From Pseudomonas sp. R84 (GTDB lineage Bacteria; Pseudomonadota; Gammaproteobacteria; Pseudomonadales; Pseudomonadaceae), in assembly GCF_009834515.1 (NCBI RefSeq), contig NZ_CP019426.1, forward strand, positions 1,539,501 to 1,603,500: 64,000 nucleotides of DNA, read 5' to 3'. Below are positions 1 through 7,542 of this stretch, in pieces; the stretch's first letter is position 1, and every line of letters begins with the position of its first letter. Made by a program: the position numbers and the translations under genes. Under the pieces are notes generated by a model, which had not been told where the DNA came from, made no database searches, and worked only from the letters and a program-made list of their open reading frames with translations.

Positions 1-8
1 GACTGTTT

Positions 9-1373
9 ATGACTCAGCGACCGGGCAATCAATTGTTCGATGCCTATTTCACTGCCCGCGATATGCGCGAAGTGTTCTGCGATCAGGGCCGCGTGCAGGC
101 GATGCTCGACTTCGAAGCGGCGCTGGCCCGGGCTGAGGCGCGGGTCGGTCTGATTCCTTCTTCGGCTGTCGCACCGATTGCTGCGGCGTGTAACGCGGGG
201 TTGTATGACTTTGCGGCGCTGGGCGAGGCGATTGCCACGGCCGGCAACTCGGCGATTCCGTTGGTCAAGGCGTTGGGCAAGCAGATTGCTGCCAGTGATG
301 CTGAAGCCGAACGTTATGTGCATTTGGGCGCGACCAGTCAGGACGTGATGGACTCCGGGTTGGTGCTGCAATTGCGTCAGGCGCTGGTGTTGATTGAAAG
401 CGATCTGGCGCAACTGGCCGATTCGCTCGCCGCTCAAGCGCAATGCCATGCGGCCACGCCACTGGCCGGGCGCACTTGGCTGCAACACGCGACGCCTGTG
501 ACCCTGGGCATGAAAATCGCCGGATGGCTGGGTGCAGTGACTCGCAGCCGTCAGCGCTTGCGTGAACTCAAACCGCGCTTGCTGGTGCTGCAATTCGGTG
601 GCGCGTCCGGGACCCTCGCCGCGTTGGGCGAACAGGCGTTGCCGGTCGCAGAACCCTTGGCCGAAGAACTGCAACTGAGCTTGCCCGAGCAACCGTGGCA
701 CACCCAGCGTGATCGCGTGGTGGAGTTCGGCGCGGTGCTCGGTTTGATCGCCGGCAGCCTCGGCAAATTCGGCCGCGACATCAGCCTGTTGATGCAGACC
801 GAAGCCGCCGAGGTTTTCGAACCCTCGGCGCCGGGCAAGGGCGGATCGTCGACCATGCCGCACAAACGTAATCCGGTCGGCGCGGCGGTGTTGATCGGCG
901 CAGCGACGCGCGTGCCGGGTCTGGTCTCGACGCTGTTCAGCGCCATGCCGCAGGAACACGAGCGCAGCCTCGGTTTGTGGCATGCCGAATGGGAAACCCT
1001 GCCGGAAATCTGCTGCCTCGTTTCCGGTTCGCTGCAACAGGCACGCTTGCTGGCTGACGGCTTGGAAGTCGATGCCGAGCGCATGGGCCGAAACCTTGAT
1101 TTGACTCAGGGGCTGGTGCTCGCCGAAGCCGTCAGCATCGTCCTCGCCCAGCGGGTCGGCCGCGACACCGCGCATCACTTGCTCGAACAATGCTGCAAAC
1201 GCGCAGTGGCCGAGCAGCGCCATTTGCGCGCCGTTCTCGGTGATGAACCGAAGGTCACCGCCGAGCTGAGCAATGCTGAACTCGATCATCTTTTGAACCC
1301 CGCCCATTACCTCGGTCAGGCGAAAACCTGGGTCGAGCGCGCGGTGGCCGAACACAACGCATTGTCTGACTGA
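9..1373 (+). CDS. pcaB: 3-carboxy-cis,cis-muconate cycloisomerase PcaB
   Basis: Converts 3-carboxy-cis,cis-muconate to 4-carboxymuconolactone in the protocatechuate branch of the beta-ketoadipate pathway (cytosolic). The 454-residue protein has the aspartase/fumarase superfamily signature GSSTMPHKRNP at about residues 277-290 and the superfamily motif GATSQDVMDS near residue 107. It is followed 12 bases later by pcaD and then pcaC, the order expected for consecutive pathway steps, so the three are probably one transcript. The ATG lies only 8 bases from the window edge, so its ribosome site is not visible. Confidence 0.95.
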   Translation: MTQRPGNQLFDAYFTARDMREVFCDQGRVQAMLDFEAALARAEARVGLIPSSAVAPIAAACNAGLYDFAALGEAIATAGNSAIPLVKALGKQIAASDAEAERYVHLGATSQDVMDSGLVLQLRQALVLIESDLAQLADSLAAQAQCHAATPLAGRTWLQHATPVTLGMKIAGWLGAVTRSRQRLRELKPRLLVLQFGGASGTLAALGEQALPVAEPLAEELQLSLPEQPWHTQRDRVVEFGAVLGLIAGSLGKFGRDISLLMQTEAAEVFEPSAPGKGGSSTMPHKRNPVGAAVLIGAATRVPGLVSTLFSAMPQEHERSLGLWHAEWETLPEICCLVSGSLQQARLLADGLEVDAERMGRNLDLTQGLVLAEAVSIVLAQRVGRDTAHHLLEQCCKRAVAEQRHLRAVLGDEPKVTAELSNAELDHLLNPAHYLGQAKTWVERAVAEHNALSD

Positions 1374-1385
1374 AAGGAGAGGGCT

Positions 1386-2177
1386 GTGGCTTTCGTTCAA
1401 CTCGCCGATGGCGAACTGCACTATCAAATCGAGGGCCCGGTCGATGCACCGGTGCTGGTGTTGTCCAATTCGTTGGGCACTGATCTGCACATGTGGGACG
1501 CGCAGATGCCAGCGTTCACCGAGCACTTTCGCGTGCTGCGTTTCGATACCCGTGGCCATGGCCAATCGCTGGTGACGCCGGGCCCGTACAGCATTGAGCA
1601 ACTGGGGCATGACGTGCTCGGCTTGCTCGATGCTCTGCACATTGACCGTGCGCATTTTTGCGGACTGTCGATGGGCGGCCTGATCGGCCAGTGGCTGGGC
1701 ATCAATGCCGGTCATCGTTTGAACAAGCTGATCGTCTGCAACACGGCGGCAAAAATCGGCGATCCGTCGGTGTGGAATCCACGCATCGAAACCGTGCTGC
1801 GCGACGGCGCTGCGGCGATGGTTGCCCTGCGTGACGCATCGATTGCCCGTTGGTTTACTCCGGACTTTTCGGCGGCGCATCCGGCAGCGGCCAAGCAGAT
1901 AACCGACATGCTCGCGGCCACTTCGCCTGAGGGTTATGCGGCCAACTGCGCAGCGGTGCGTGATGCCGATTTCCGCGAGCAACTGGCGTCGATCAACGTG
2001 CCGTTGTTGGTGATTGCCGGCACCGAAGACGCGGTGACACCGCCGTCTGGTGGGCACTTTATTCAGGAGCATGTACGCGGTGCCGAATACGCCGAGTTTT
2101 ATGCGGCGCATTTGTCCAACGTGCAGGCTGGCGCAGATTTCAGTGATCGTGTCTTGGCGTTTTTGCAGGCTAAGTGA
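1386..2177 (+). CDS. pcaD: 3-oxoadipate enol-lactonase PcaD
   Basis: Alpha/beta hydrolase that opens beta-ketoadipate enol-lactone to 3-oxoadipate. The start is a GTG preceded by a strong AAAGGAGAGGG ribosome site that overlaps the end region of pcaB. Nucleophile elbow GLSMGG near residue 95, an acid residue in the GTEDAVTPP strand, and a C-terminal histidine in AHLSNVQAG complete the triad. The 263-residue length is normal for the family. It acts between PcaC and the downstream CoA-transfer step. Confidence 0.95.
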   Translation: MAFVQLADGELHYQIEGPVDAPVLVLSNSLGTDLHMWDAQMPAFTEHFRVLRFDTRGHGQSLVTPGPYSIEQLGHDVLGLLDALHIDRAHFCGLSMGGLIGQWLGINAGHRLNKLIVCNTAAKIGDPSVWNPRIETVLRDGAAAMVALRDASIARWFTPDFSAAHPAAAKQITDMLAATSPEGYAANCAAVRDADFREQLASINVPLLVIAGTEDAVTPPSGGHFIQEHVRGAEYAEFYAAHLSNVQAGADFSDRVLAFLQAK

Positions 2178-2187
2178 GGAAGTTTTT

Positions 2188-2580
2188 GTGGACGAGAAAC
2201 AACGTTACGACGACGGCATGCAAGTGCGCCGCGCAGTGCTGGGTGATGCGCATGTCGATCGCAGCCTGACCACGCTGACCGAGTTCAACTCGGAGTTCCA
2301 GGAGATGATCACCCGGCATGCCTGGGGCGATATCTGGACGCGCCCGGGCTTGCCTCGGCATACCCGCAGCCTGATCACTATCGCCATGCTGATTGGCATG
2401 AACCGCGAAGGTGAGTTGAAACTGCATCTGCGTGCGGCGGCCAATAATGGCGTGAGCCGGGGCGAGATCAAGGAAGTGATCATGCAGAGTGCGATTTATT
2501 GCGGGATCCCGGCGGCGAATGCGACGTTTCATCTGGCTGAATCGGTGTGGGATGAGCTAGGAGTCGAATCCCGGGAATAG
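2188..2580 (+). CDS. pcaC: 4-carboxymuconolactone decarboxylase PcaC
   Basis: Decarboxylates 4-carboxymuconolactone to beta-ketoadipate enol-lactone. I choose the GTG at 2188, ten bases after the pcaD stop and behind GAGGAAG; it gives a 130-residue protein, the usual length of stand-alone PcaC. A longer reading from 2050 overlaps pcaD in another frame and adds sequence unlike the family. The CMD-family motif runs through MNREGELKLHLRAA and the conserved YCGIPAAN. Last gene of the pcaBDC run, followed by a REP pair. Confidence 0.95.
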   Translation: MDEKQRYDDGMQVRRAVLGDAHVDRSLTTLTEFNSEFQEMITRHAWGDIWTRPGLPRHTRSLITIAMLIGMNREGELKLHLRAAANNGVSRGEIKEVIMQSAIYCGIPAANATFHLAESVWDELGVESRE

Positions 2581-2600
2581 TCGTTGGCCGGGCTGACGCC

Positions 2601-2667
2601 ATCGCGAGCAGGCTCACTCCTACATTTGGAATGCGTTCTCCTGTAGGAGTGAGCCTGCTCGCGATAG
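2601..2667. repeat. REP inverted pair, class A
   Basis: Two inverted copies of the REP core GTAGGAGTGAGCCTGCTCGC, 17 bases apart, just after pcaC. Could fold as a cruciform or a transcript-end hairpin between convergent genes. Confidence 0.9.
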
Positions 2668-2686
2668 CGATAGTGGCCGCGACAAA

Positions 2687-3490
2687 TCAGACGGTGGCCA
2701 CAATAAATATCCGCTTGAACGCAAACAACGTGTGCCCATTCGCCTCCTGCGGATAATGCTCATGCACCCGCATCAGATAGCGATAGATAAACCGCGCCTG
2801 TTCCTCTGAATCCAGCGCCTGCATCACCGGCCGCAGCGCCGAGACCTTCACCCAGTCATACACCGGCGATTTGCCGTCAACCACCTGCAACTGCTCGGTC
2901 TCCCAGATATCCAGCGACGAGGTCATTGGCGCGAGCAACCGGTAGTAGTCCTCCAGCGCCAACAACGGCCGCGCGGCCATGCGCTGGCGCAGTTCAGGTG
3001 TGCCCAATGGCGTGCCGCCAAGGCCACCGTCTTCAAGGGTGTCGAGCACCAGCCGATACCACAACGCATCGCGCCAGTCTGGCATGTGCGCCGCCAGACA
3101 ACCGCCGGGGTTGATATGGCCGAGCAGGCGCGGCAGCAAGGTCTCATGGCCATCGATAAAATGCAGTACGGCGGCAGCGAACAGCAGATCCGCCGGCTGC
3201 TCCGGTTGCCAGTCGAGCAGATCGCAATGTTTCCACAACGCTTTGACCGGCAAACAGCGCGCTTCGGCGAGCATCTGCGCGGAGCTGTCGATCCCCTGCA
3301 ACTGCGCGCGCGGCCAGCGTTTGGCCAACAATTGCGTAGCAATGCCGGTGCCGCAGCCAAGGTCGTAAATGCGTTGCGGGTTCGGCAGGTCCACACGGTC
3401 GAGCAGTTCATTGACCGGGCGTTGCCTGAGACGGGAAAACTGCTGGTACGCCTTGGCGTCCCAGTCGGGTGTTGCGAGACGAGAGATCAT
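2687..3490 (-). CDS. Tam-like SAM-dependent methyltransferase (trans-aconitate methyltransferase paralogue)
   Basis: Class I SAM methyltransferase of 267 residues. SAM-binding motif YDLGCGTGIATQLL at about residues 35-48 and GIDSSAQMLAEAR after it. The N-terminal pattern (WD..AYQQF..LRQRPVNELL) and C-terminal FAFKRIFIVAT resemble trans-aconitate 2-methyltransferase. A second, closer Tam homologue sits at 50959, so this copy may act on another substrate. Start chosen at the ATG behind GGAGG (ACCGGAGGACCACCTCA); an upstream reading to 3532 lacks such a site. Confidence 0.7.
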   Translation of the reverse strand: MISRLATPDWDAKAYQQFSRLRQRPVNELLDRVDLPNPQRIYDLGCGTGIATQLLAKRWPRAQLQGIDSSAQMLAEARCLPVKALWKHCDLLDWQPEQPADLLFAAAVLHFIDGHETLLPRLLGHINPGGCLAAHMPDWRDALWYRLVLDTLEDGGLGGTPLGTPELRQRMAARPLLALEDYYRLLAPMTSSLDIWETEQLQVVDGKSPVYDWVKVSALRPVMQALDSEEQARFIYRYLMRVHEHYPQEANGHTLFAFKRIFIVATV

Positions 3491-3664
3491 TGAGGTGGTC
3501 CTCCGGTGATCGTTGGTGTCTTCCGATGACAACCTGGCTCCCAGCTTGAGGACCGACTACGACGACGGAAGCGCAAAGGTGAAGCACCTGAGTCCTTCAG
3601 GTTTTGTCACTTTACCTGCCGACCGGCGAAGTGCCACTTCTCCTGACCAATGGCACAAAACCCC

Positions 3665-3753
3665 TGTAGGAGTGAGCCTGCTCGCGATAGCGGTGTGTCA
3701 GTCACTTTAAATGTCACTGATTAACCGCTATCGCGAGCAGGCTCACTCCTACA
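3665..3753. repeat. REP inverted pair, class A
   Basis: Two perfectly inverted REP arms of about 30 bases (core GTAGGAGTGAGCCTGCTCGC) around a 29-base spacer, lying between the divergent methyltransferase start region and the 3' end of the porin gene. Confidence 0.92.
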
Positions 3754-3767
3754 ATTTTATGCGGTGT

Positions 3768-5027
3768 TTAGAGGAGGCTGATCGGGTAGCTGACGATGAG
3801 GCGGTTTTCGTCGAACTCGTTATTGCTGAAGTCCCGGCGCATGGTCGAGTTGCGCCATCTGACGTTCAGATCCTTCAGCGCGCCGCTCTGCACCGTGTAG
3901 CCCAGTTCCGATTCGCGACCCCATTCCTTGCCATCGGTGATCGTCCCGGTGTGTACGTTGTCGCCGCTGATATAGCGGTTCATCAGTGTCAGGCCGGGGA
4001 TGCCCATGGCAGCGAAGTTGTAGTCGTGGCGCAACTGCCAGGAACGTTCCTGCGCATTGTCGTAGCTGGCGTTGTAGCTGTCGTTGGCCAGCGTGCCGCC
4101 GCTGGTGCCGTTGACCCGCATCCACGCGCTGTCGCCGGTGAGTTTCTGCAGGCCGACGTAGAAGGTGTTGCCGCCGTATTTGGCCGAGAACATGCCCGAC
4201 CAGGTCTTGTTGTCGAGATCGCCGGCGCGGGCGCTGCCGTCATCCTTGCCGTAGAAGAAGCCGAGGTTGGCGCCCAGCGTCCAGTCGCCGAGCGGCTGGC
4301 TGTGGATCAAATTGACGTACTGCTGGCTGTAGATGTCCTTGAGTTCAGCATTCCACAGGCCGATCTGCGTACGTTTCTCGTTGAAAACGTATTCACCGCC
4401 CTGAAAGTTGAAGCGATCAGAAGTGAACGCCGCTTTGCCGGTCATCGACATGTCGCTCATGCTGCTGTCGTCGCGCGGGCTGTTGGCGCGGAACTGGCCG
4501 CCGTAAAGGGTCAGGCCGTCGATTTCCTTCGACGTGATCTGCCCGCCACGAAAGGTCTGCGGCAGCGAGCGGCCGTCGTCCGAACGCAGGATCGGCAGCA
4601 CCGGCATCCACTCGCCGACCTTCACTTCGGTCTGCGAGAGTTTGGCTTTGAAGGCGACGTTGGTGCGGCCGAAGTTGTCCGCTGGGCGACCGTCATGGTC
4701 CAACGGCAGCAACGCCGTGCCGCCGGTGCCTTTACCGCCATCAAGCTTTACCGAATACAGGCCGAGCACGTCCATGCCGAAACCGACGGTGCCTTGGGTG
4801 AAACCTGATTTGGCGTCGAGGATGAAGCTCTGCGTCCACTCTTCAGCCTTGCCCTGAGCCTTGGTCGGGTTGGTGAAATTGCGGTTGATGTAGAAGTTGC
4901 GCAGGTTCAGGTTGACCTTGGCCCCTTCGATGAAACCGGCCTCTTCAGCCATAGCGGGCAGCGCCGCGCCGGCCAGGGCCAGGGCGATCAGACCGGGAAA
5001 TGCGTAGGGCGCAGGGGAGGTTGTCAT
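3768..5027 (-). CDS. OprD-family outer-membrane porin
   Basis: Substrate-specific porin of the OprD/Occ family, 419 residues. A signal peptide ends at AMA (residue 27). The mature protein starts with the typical EEAGFIEGAKVNLNLRNFY pattern; alternating aromatic beta-strand segments follow, and it ends in a hydrophobic strand (RLIVSYPISLL). OprD members import small carboxylates or amino acids; the specific substrate cannot be read from sequence. The nearby pca genes make an aromatic or organic acid possible, as an inference only. An A-rich Hfq/Crc-like site precedes the start. Confidence 0.9.
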   Translation of the reverse strand: MTTSPAPYAFPGLIALALAGAALPAMAEEAGFIEGAKVNLNLRNFYINRNFTNPTKAQGKAEEWTQSFILDAKSGFTQGTVGFGMDVLGLYSVKLDGGKGTGGTALLPLDHDGRPADNFGRTNVAFKAKLSQTEVKVGEWMPVLPILRSDDGRSLPQTFRGGQITSKEIDGLTLYGGQFRANSPRDDSSMSDMSMTGKAAFTSDRFNFQGGEYVFNEKRTQIGLWNAELKDIYSQQYVNLIHSQPLGDWTLGANLGFFYGKDDGSARAGDLDNKTWSGMFSAKYGGNTFYVGLQKLTGDSAWMRVNGTSGGTLANDSYNASYDNAQERSWQLRHDYNFAAMGIPGLTLMNRYISGDNVHTGTITDGKEWGRESELGYTVQSGALKDLNVRWRNSTMRRDFSNNEFDENRLIVSYPISLL

Positions 5028-5041
5028 AGCTGGGGTCTCTC

Positions 5042-5049
5042 TTGTTTTT
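5042..5049 (-). promoter_or_regulatory. Candidate Hfq/Crc A-rich (CA) motif upstream of the OprD porin
   Basis: On the minus strand the leader reads AAAAACAA, fitting the AANAANAA consensus for Hfq/Crc-mediated translational repression in pseudomonads, 15-22 bases upstream of the porin ATG. Seen as sequence; function is inferred. Confidence 0.45.
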
Positions 5050-5370
5050 TTAAGGCGAACGGGTGCGCTGCGGCCGTTTTTTACGGTGCAGAAATGCGAT
5101 GAATTCAGGGGGGAAGCGACGGCGGTCAGCCGGTCGGAGCAGGGCGCGGGAGCATGGTGTCGAACCTGTTGTTATTGGTTTTGTGGAGCGAATGGTGCGG
5201 GGGGCGGATGTTCGGATTCAATTGGGTAAAGCGGGTTCTGGGCGATTATCGAACGCAAGATTGAACTTGGTTTTTGGTCAATGGGGGGCTTTTTTCAGGC
5301 AAGCCTGTACAAACATACTTCTGGCAGGCAAAAAAGTTGCCAATCGTTGTTAGTGGCTGCTGGAATCATT

Positions 5371-5382
5371 ATCTAATTAGAT
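5371..5382. promoter_or_regulatory. Perfect 12-bp palindrome upstream of orphan gene
   Basis: ATCTAATTAGAT is a perfect 12-base palindrome about 130 bases upstream of the orphan start. It is a plausible protein-binding site in an A+T-rich promoter region; no regulator is recognised. Confidence 0.35.
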
Positions 5383-5414
5383 TTGCCAGCCCTATAGAAG
5401 TCATTTTGAATTGT

Positions 5415-5436
5415 CAACTGTCAGCTATGACAGTTG
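5415..5436. promoter_or_regulatory. 9-bp perfect inverted repeat (operator or hairpin)
   Basis: Arms CAACTGTCA and TGACAGTTG are perfectly complementary around a 4-base centre (GCTA), 76 bases before the orphan ATG. There is no T-run, so an operator or RNA hairpin is more likely than a terminator. Confidence 0.45.
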
Positions 5437-5511
5437 TAGGTGAGATTGCCGGGGTGTAGGTTTTGTTACTTGTAAGTGCATATTAAACTCTCGATGCGGG
5501 AAGGGCTTGCT

Positions 5512-6000
5512 ATGAATAGCGTTCATGTTGGGTTAATTAAGAAATTCGGTGAAAATCTAAGCCAGGTCAGAGCTACAAGTGGTGATATTAACCTTCGAAT
5601 TACCCGCGAGGGTCTACCGAGTGAAGAGCTGAAAACAGGATGGTTCAATTTCTATATTGAGAGTTGGCGTACTGTAGTCGAGGCTTATTTTGGAGAAGAT
5701 ACTGGCGAAAAGGTCCCAGCAGTGATGTTGCTGGCGAACCATAAGCTGGAGCAGAAGACCTACGAAATAAAAAATCCCTTCGACGATGATTGGCAGGTTA
5801 GCGCTATATTTGGTGCCGGCAGGCCTAATGGGGGAATTGCGGGGGATGCATTTGGTAAAGGTCTACTTAAAGTTCATCTTGTTGTTGATGATGCGGAAAA
5901 GCAGCGTATTGAAGGGACTTTTTCGTTTAATTATGTAGACGCTCTCGGGACCGTGGTTAAAGTGGAAGCTGAAAATTTCTGGGCAGAATTCAGAAAGTGA
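5512..6000 (+). CDS. Orphan protein of unknown function, low GC
   Basis: A 162-residue protein I do not recognise. It is soluble-looking, acidic, without signal peptide or membrane segment, and contains no cysteine. Base composition is visibly A+T-richer than the neighbours and codon use is less biased, suggesting transfer. The start is the ATG behind GGGAAGGG; in-frame GTG (5476) and ATG (5494) starts are possible alternatives. It stands alone, with two palindromes upstream and a strong bidirectional terminator downstream. The N-terminal (VHVGLIKKFGENL) and central (WRTVVEAYFGED) parts give no motif I can name. Confidence 0.7.
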   Translation: MNSVHVGLIKKFGENLSQVRATSGDINLRITREGLPSEELKTGWFNFYIESWRTVVEAYFGEDTGEKVPAVMLLANHKLEQKTYEIKNPFDDDWQVSAIFGAGRPNGGIAGDAFGKGLLKVHLVVDDAEKQRIEGTFSFNYVDALGTVVKVEAENFWAEFRK

Positions 6001-6042
6001 TGTTTGTCTACTAAGTTTGGTTTTCTATTTTTGTAAAAAAAG

Positions 6043-6066
6043 GCCCGCCTAAATGGCGGGCTCTTT
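6043..6066. terminator. Bidirectional rho-independent terminator
   Basis: GCCCGCC and GGCGGGC form a 7-bp GC stem around a 5-base loop. T-rich tract follows on the plus strand (CTTTTTG) and a run of A precedes it, so it can end both the orphan gene and the convergent ttgC. Confidence 0.85.
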
Positions 6067-6081
6067 TTGTTCAACAGATGA

Positions 6082-7542
6082 TCAGAACAACTTCATCTTC
6101 GGCGCTTCTTCTTTCAGCGGTTCGTTCTGCGCGGTTTGCGCATTCCAGCCGCCACCCAGGGCCTTGTACAGGTTGACCGCACTGGTCAACTGCGCGAGGC
6201 GGTCGGTGATCAGCGCTTGTTGCGCGCTGAACAGCTGACGCTGGGCATCGAGGAAGGTCAGGTTGCTGTCGACGCCGATGCGGTAGCGACGTTCGGCCAA
6301 ACGGTAGTAATCCTGGTTGGCCTGAACGAAGTCACGTTGCGCTTGCAACTGCTCGGTGTAGGTCTGGCGGGCGGCCAGGCCGTCGGCGACTTCCTGGAAG
6401 GCCGTTTGAATGGACTTCTCGTAGTTCGCCACGCCAATGTCCTTCTGGATCTTGGCGGCGTCGAGGCTGGCGCGCAGGCTGCCGGCGTTGAAGATCGGCA
6501 GGTTGATCTGCGGCTGGAACAGCCACGTTCCCGAACCACCCTTGAACAGACCGGACAGATCCGGGCTCAGGCTGCCCGCGTTGGCGGTCAGGCTGATGCT
6601 CGGGAAGAACGCCGCACGGGCCGCGCCGATGTTGGCGTTGGCCGCTTTCAGGTTGTACTCGGCTTGCAGAATGTCCGGACGACGTTGCAGCAGATCCGAC
6701 GGCAGACCCGGCGGTACGTCGCTGAGCAGGTCATCCGACAGCGGTTTGGCCGCTTGCAGATTGGCCGGGATACCGGTGCCGAGCAGCAGGGTCAGGCTGT
6801 TTTCGTCCTGCGCGACCTGGCGGGTGTAACGCGCCAGTTGTGCCCGGGCGTTTTCCACCGAGGTACGCGACTGCGCCAGGTCCAGTGCCGAAGCGACACC
6901 GACTTCGTTGCTGCGGCTGGTCAGCTTGTAGCTTTCTTCGAAGGCACCGAGGGTGTCTTGCGTCAGCTTGAGCAGTTCCTTGTCCGCTTGCCAGGTCAGG
7001 TAAGCGTTGGCGACGCTGGCGACCAGACTGATCTGGGTGCTGCGACGCGCTTCTTCAGTAGCGAAGTATTGTTGCAACGCTTGCTCGCTCAGGCTGCGCA
7101 CTCGACCGAACAAGTCGAGTTCGTAGGCGCTGATGCCGACGGTGGCCGAGTACGAACTGGTGATGCTCGAATCACCGGTCTGTGAGGCACGGGCCGGAAT
7201 CCGCTGACGGCTGCCGCTGGCATTGGCCGAAACTGCCGGGAACAGATCAGCGCGCTGGATGCGGTATTGAGCCGCATAGGCATCGATGTTCAGCGCCGCG
7301 ACACGCAGGTCGCGGTTGTTTTCCAGCGAAACCTGGATCAGCTGTTGCAGCGCCGGGTCATGGAAAAACTGCTTCCAGCCTTGCTCGGCAGCGGCCTGCG
7401 CCGGTGCCTGGGCCGGCGAGTACGCCGGCCCCTGTGGGTACTGACCTGCGACCGGAGCCTCAGGCTGCTGATAGTCAGGTATCAGCGAGCAACCGCTCAG
7501 CACGAAGGCGGCGACTGCGATGGAGAGTAGCGACTTGCTCAT
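6082..7542 (-). CDS. ttgC: RND efflux outer-membrane channel TtgC/OprM
   Basis: Outer-membrane factor lipoprotein of a tripartite multidrug pump (also called EmhC or OprM in related strains). 486 residues; lipobox LSGC puts the lipidated cysteine at residue 18. Two outer-membrane-factor repeats are visible, the second around [20 protein letters not shown], a family hallmark. Its start overlaps the ttgB stop by 4 bases, indicating translational coupling in ttgABC. It forms the trans-periplasmic exit duct for substrates moved by TtgB. Confidence 0.93.
   Translation of the reverse strand: MSKSLLSIAVAAFVLSGCSLIPDYQQPEAPVAGQYPQGPAYSPAQAPAQAAAEQGWKQFFHDPALQQLIQVSLENNRDLRVAALNIDAYAAQYRIQRADLFPAVSANASGSRQRIPARASQTGDSSITSSYSATVGISAYELDLFGRVRSLSEQALQQYFATEEARRSTQISLVASVANAYLTWQADKELLKLTQDTLGAFEESYKLTSRSNEVGVASALDLAQSRTSVENARAQLARYTRQVAQDENSLTLLLGTGIPANLQAAKPLSDDLLSDVPPGLPSDLLQRRPDILQAEYNLKAANANIGAARAAFFPSISLTANAGSLSPDLSGLFKGGSGTWLFQPQINLPIFNAGSLRASLDAAKIQKDIGVANYEKSIQTAFQEVADGLAARQTYTEQLQAQRDFVQANQDYYRLAERRYRIGVDSNLTFLDAQRQLFSAQQALITDRLAQLTSAVNLYKALGGGWNAQTAQNEPLKEEAPKMKLF

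Larger units (their letters stand above)
5028..5511. other. Intergenic region between divergent porin and orphan gene
   Basis: No gene supported. It carries the porin leader with the A-rich motif, and near its right end two palindromes annotated separately (5371-5382 and 5415-5436). The right half is much more A+T-rich than its surroundings, like the orphan gene that follows. Confidence 0.6.

Noticed and set aside
3711..4808. 365-residue plus-strand frame opposite the porin
   Set aside because: Shadow of the OprD gene; composition is that of reversed codons and it begins inside a REP.
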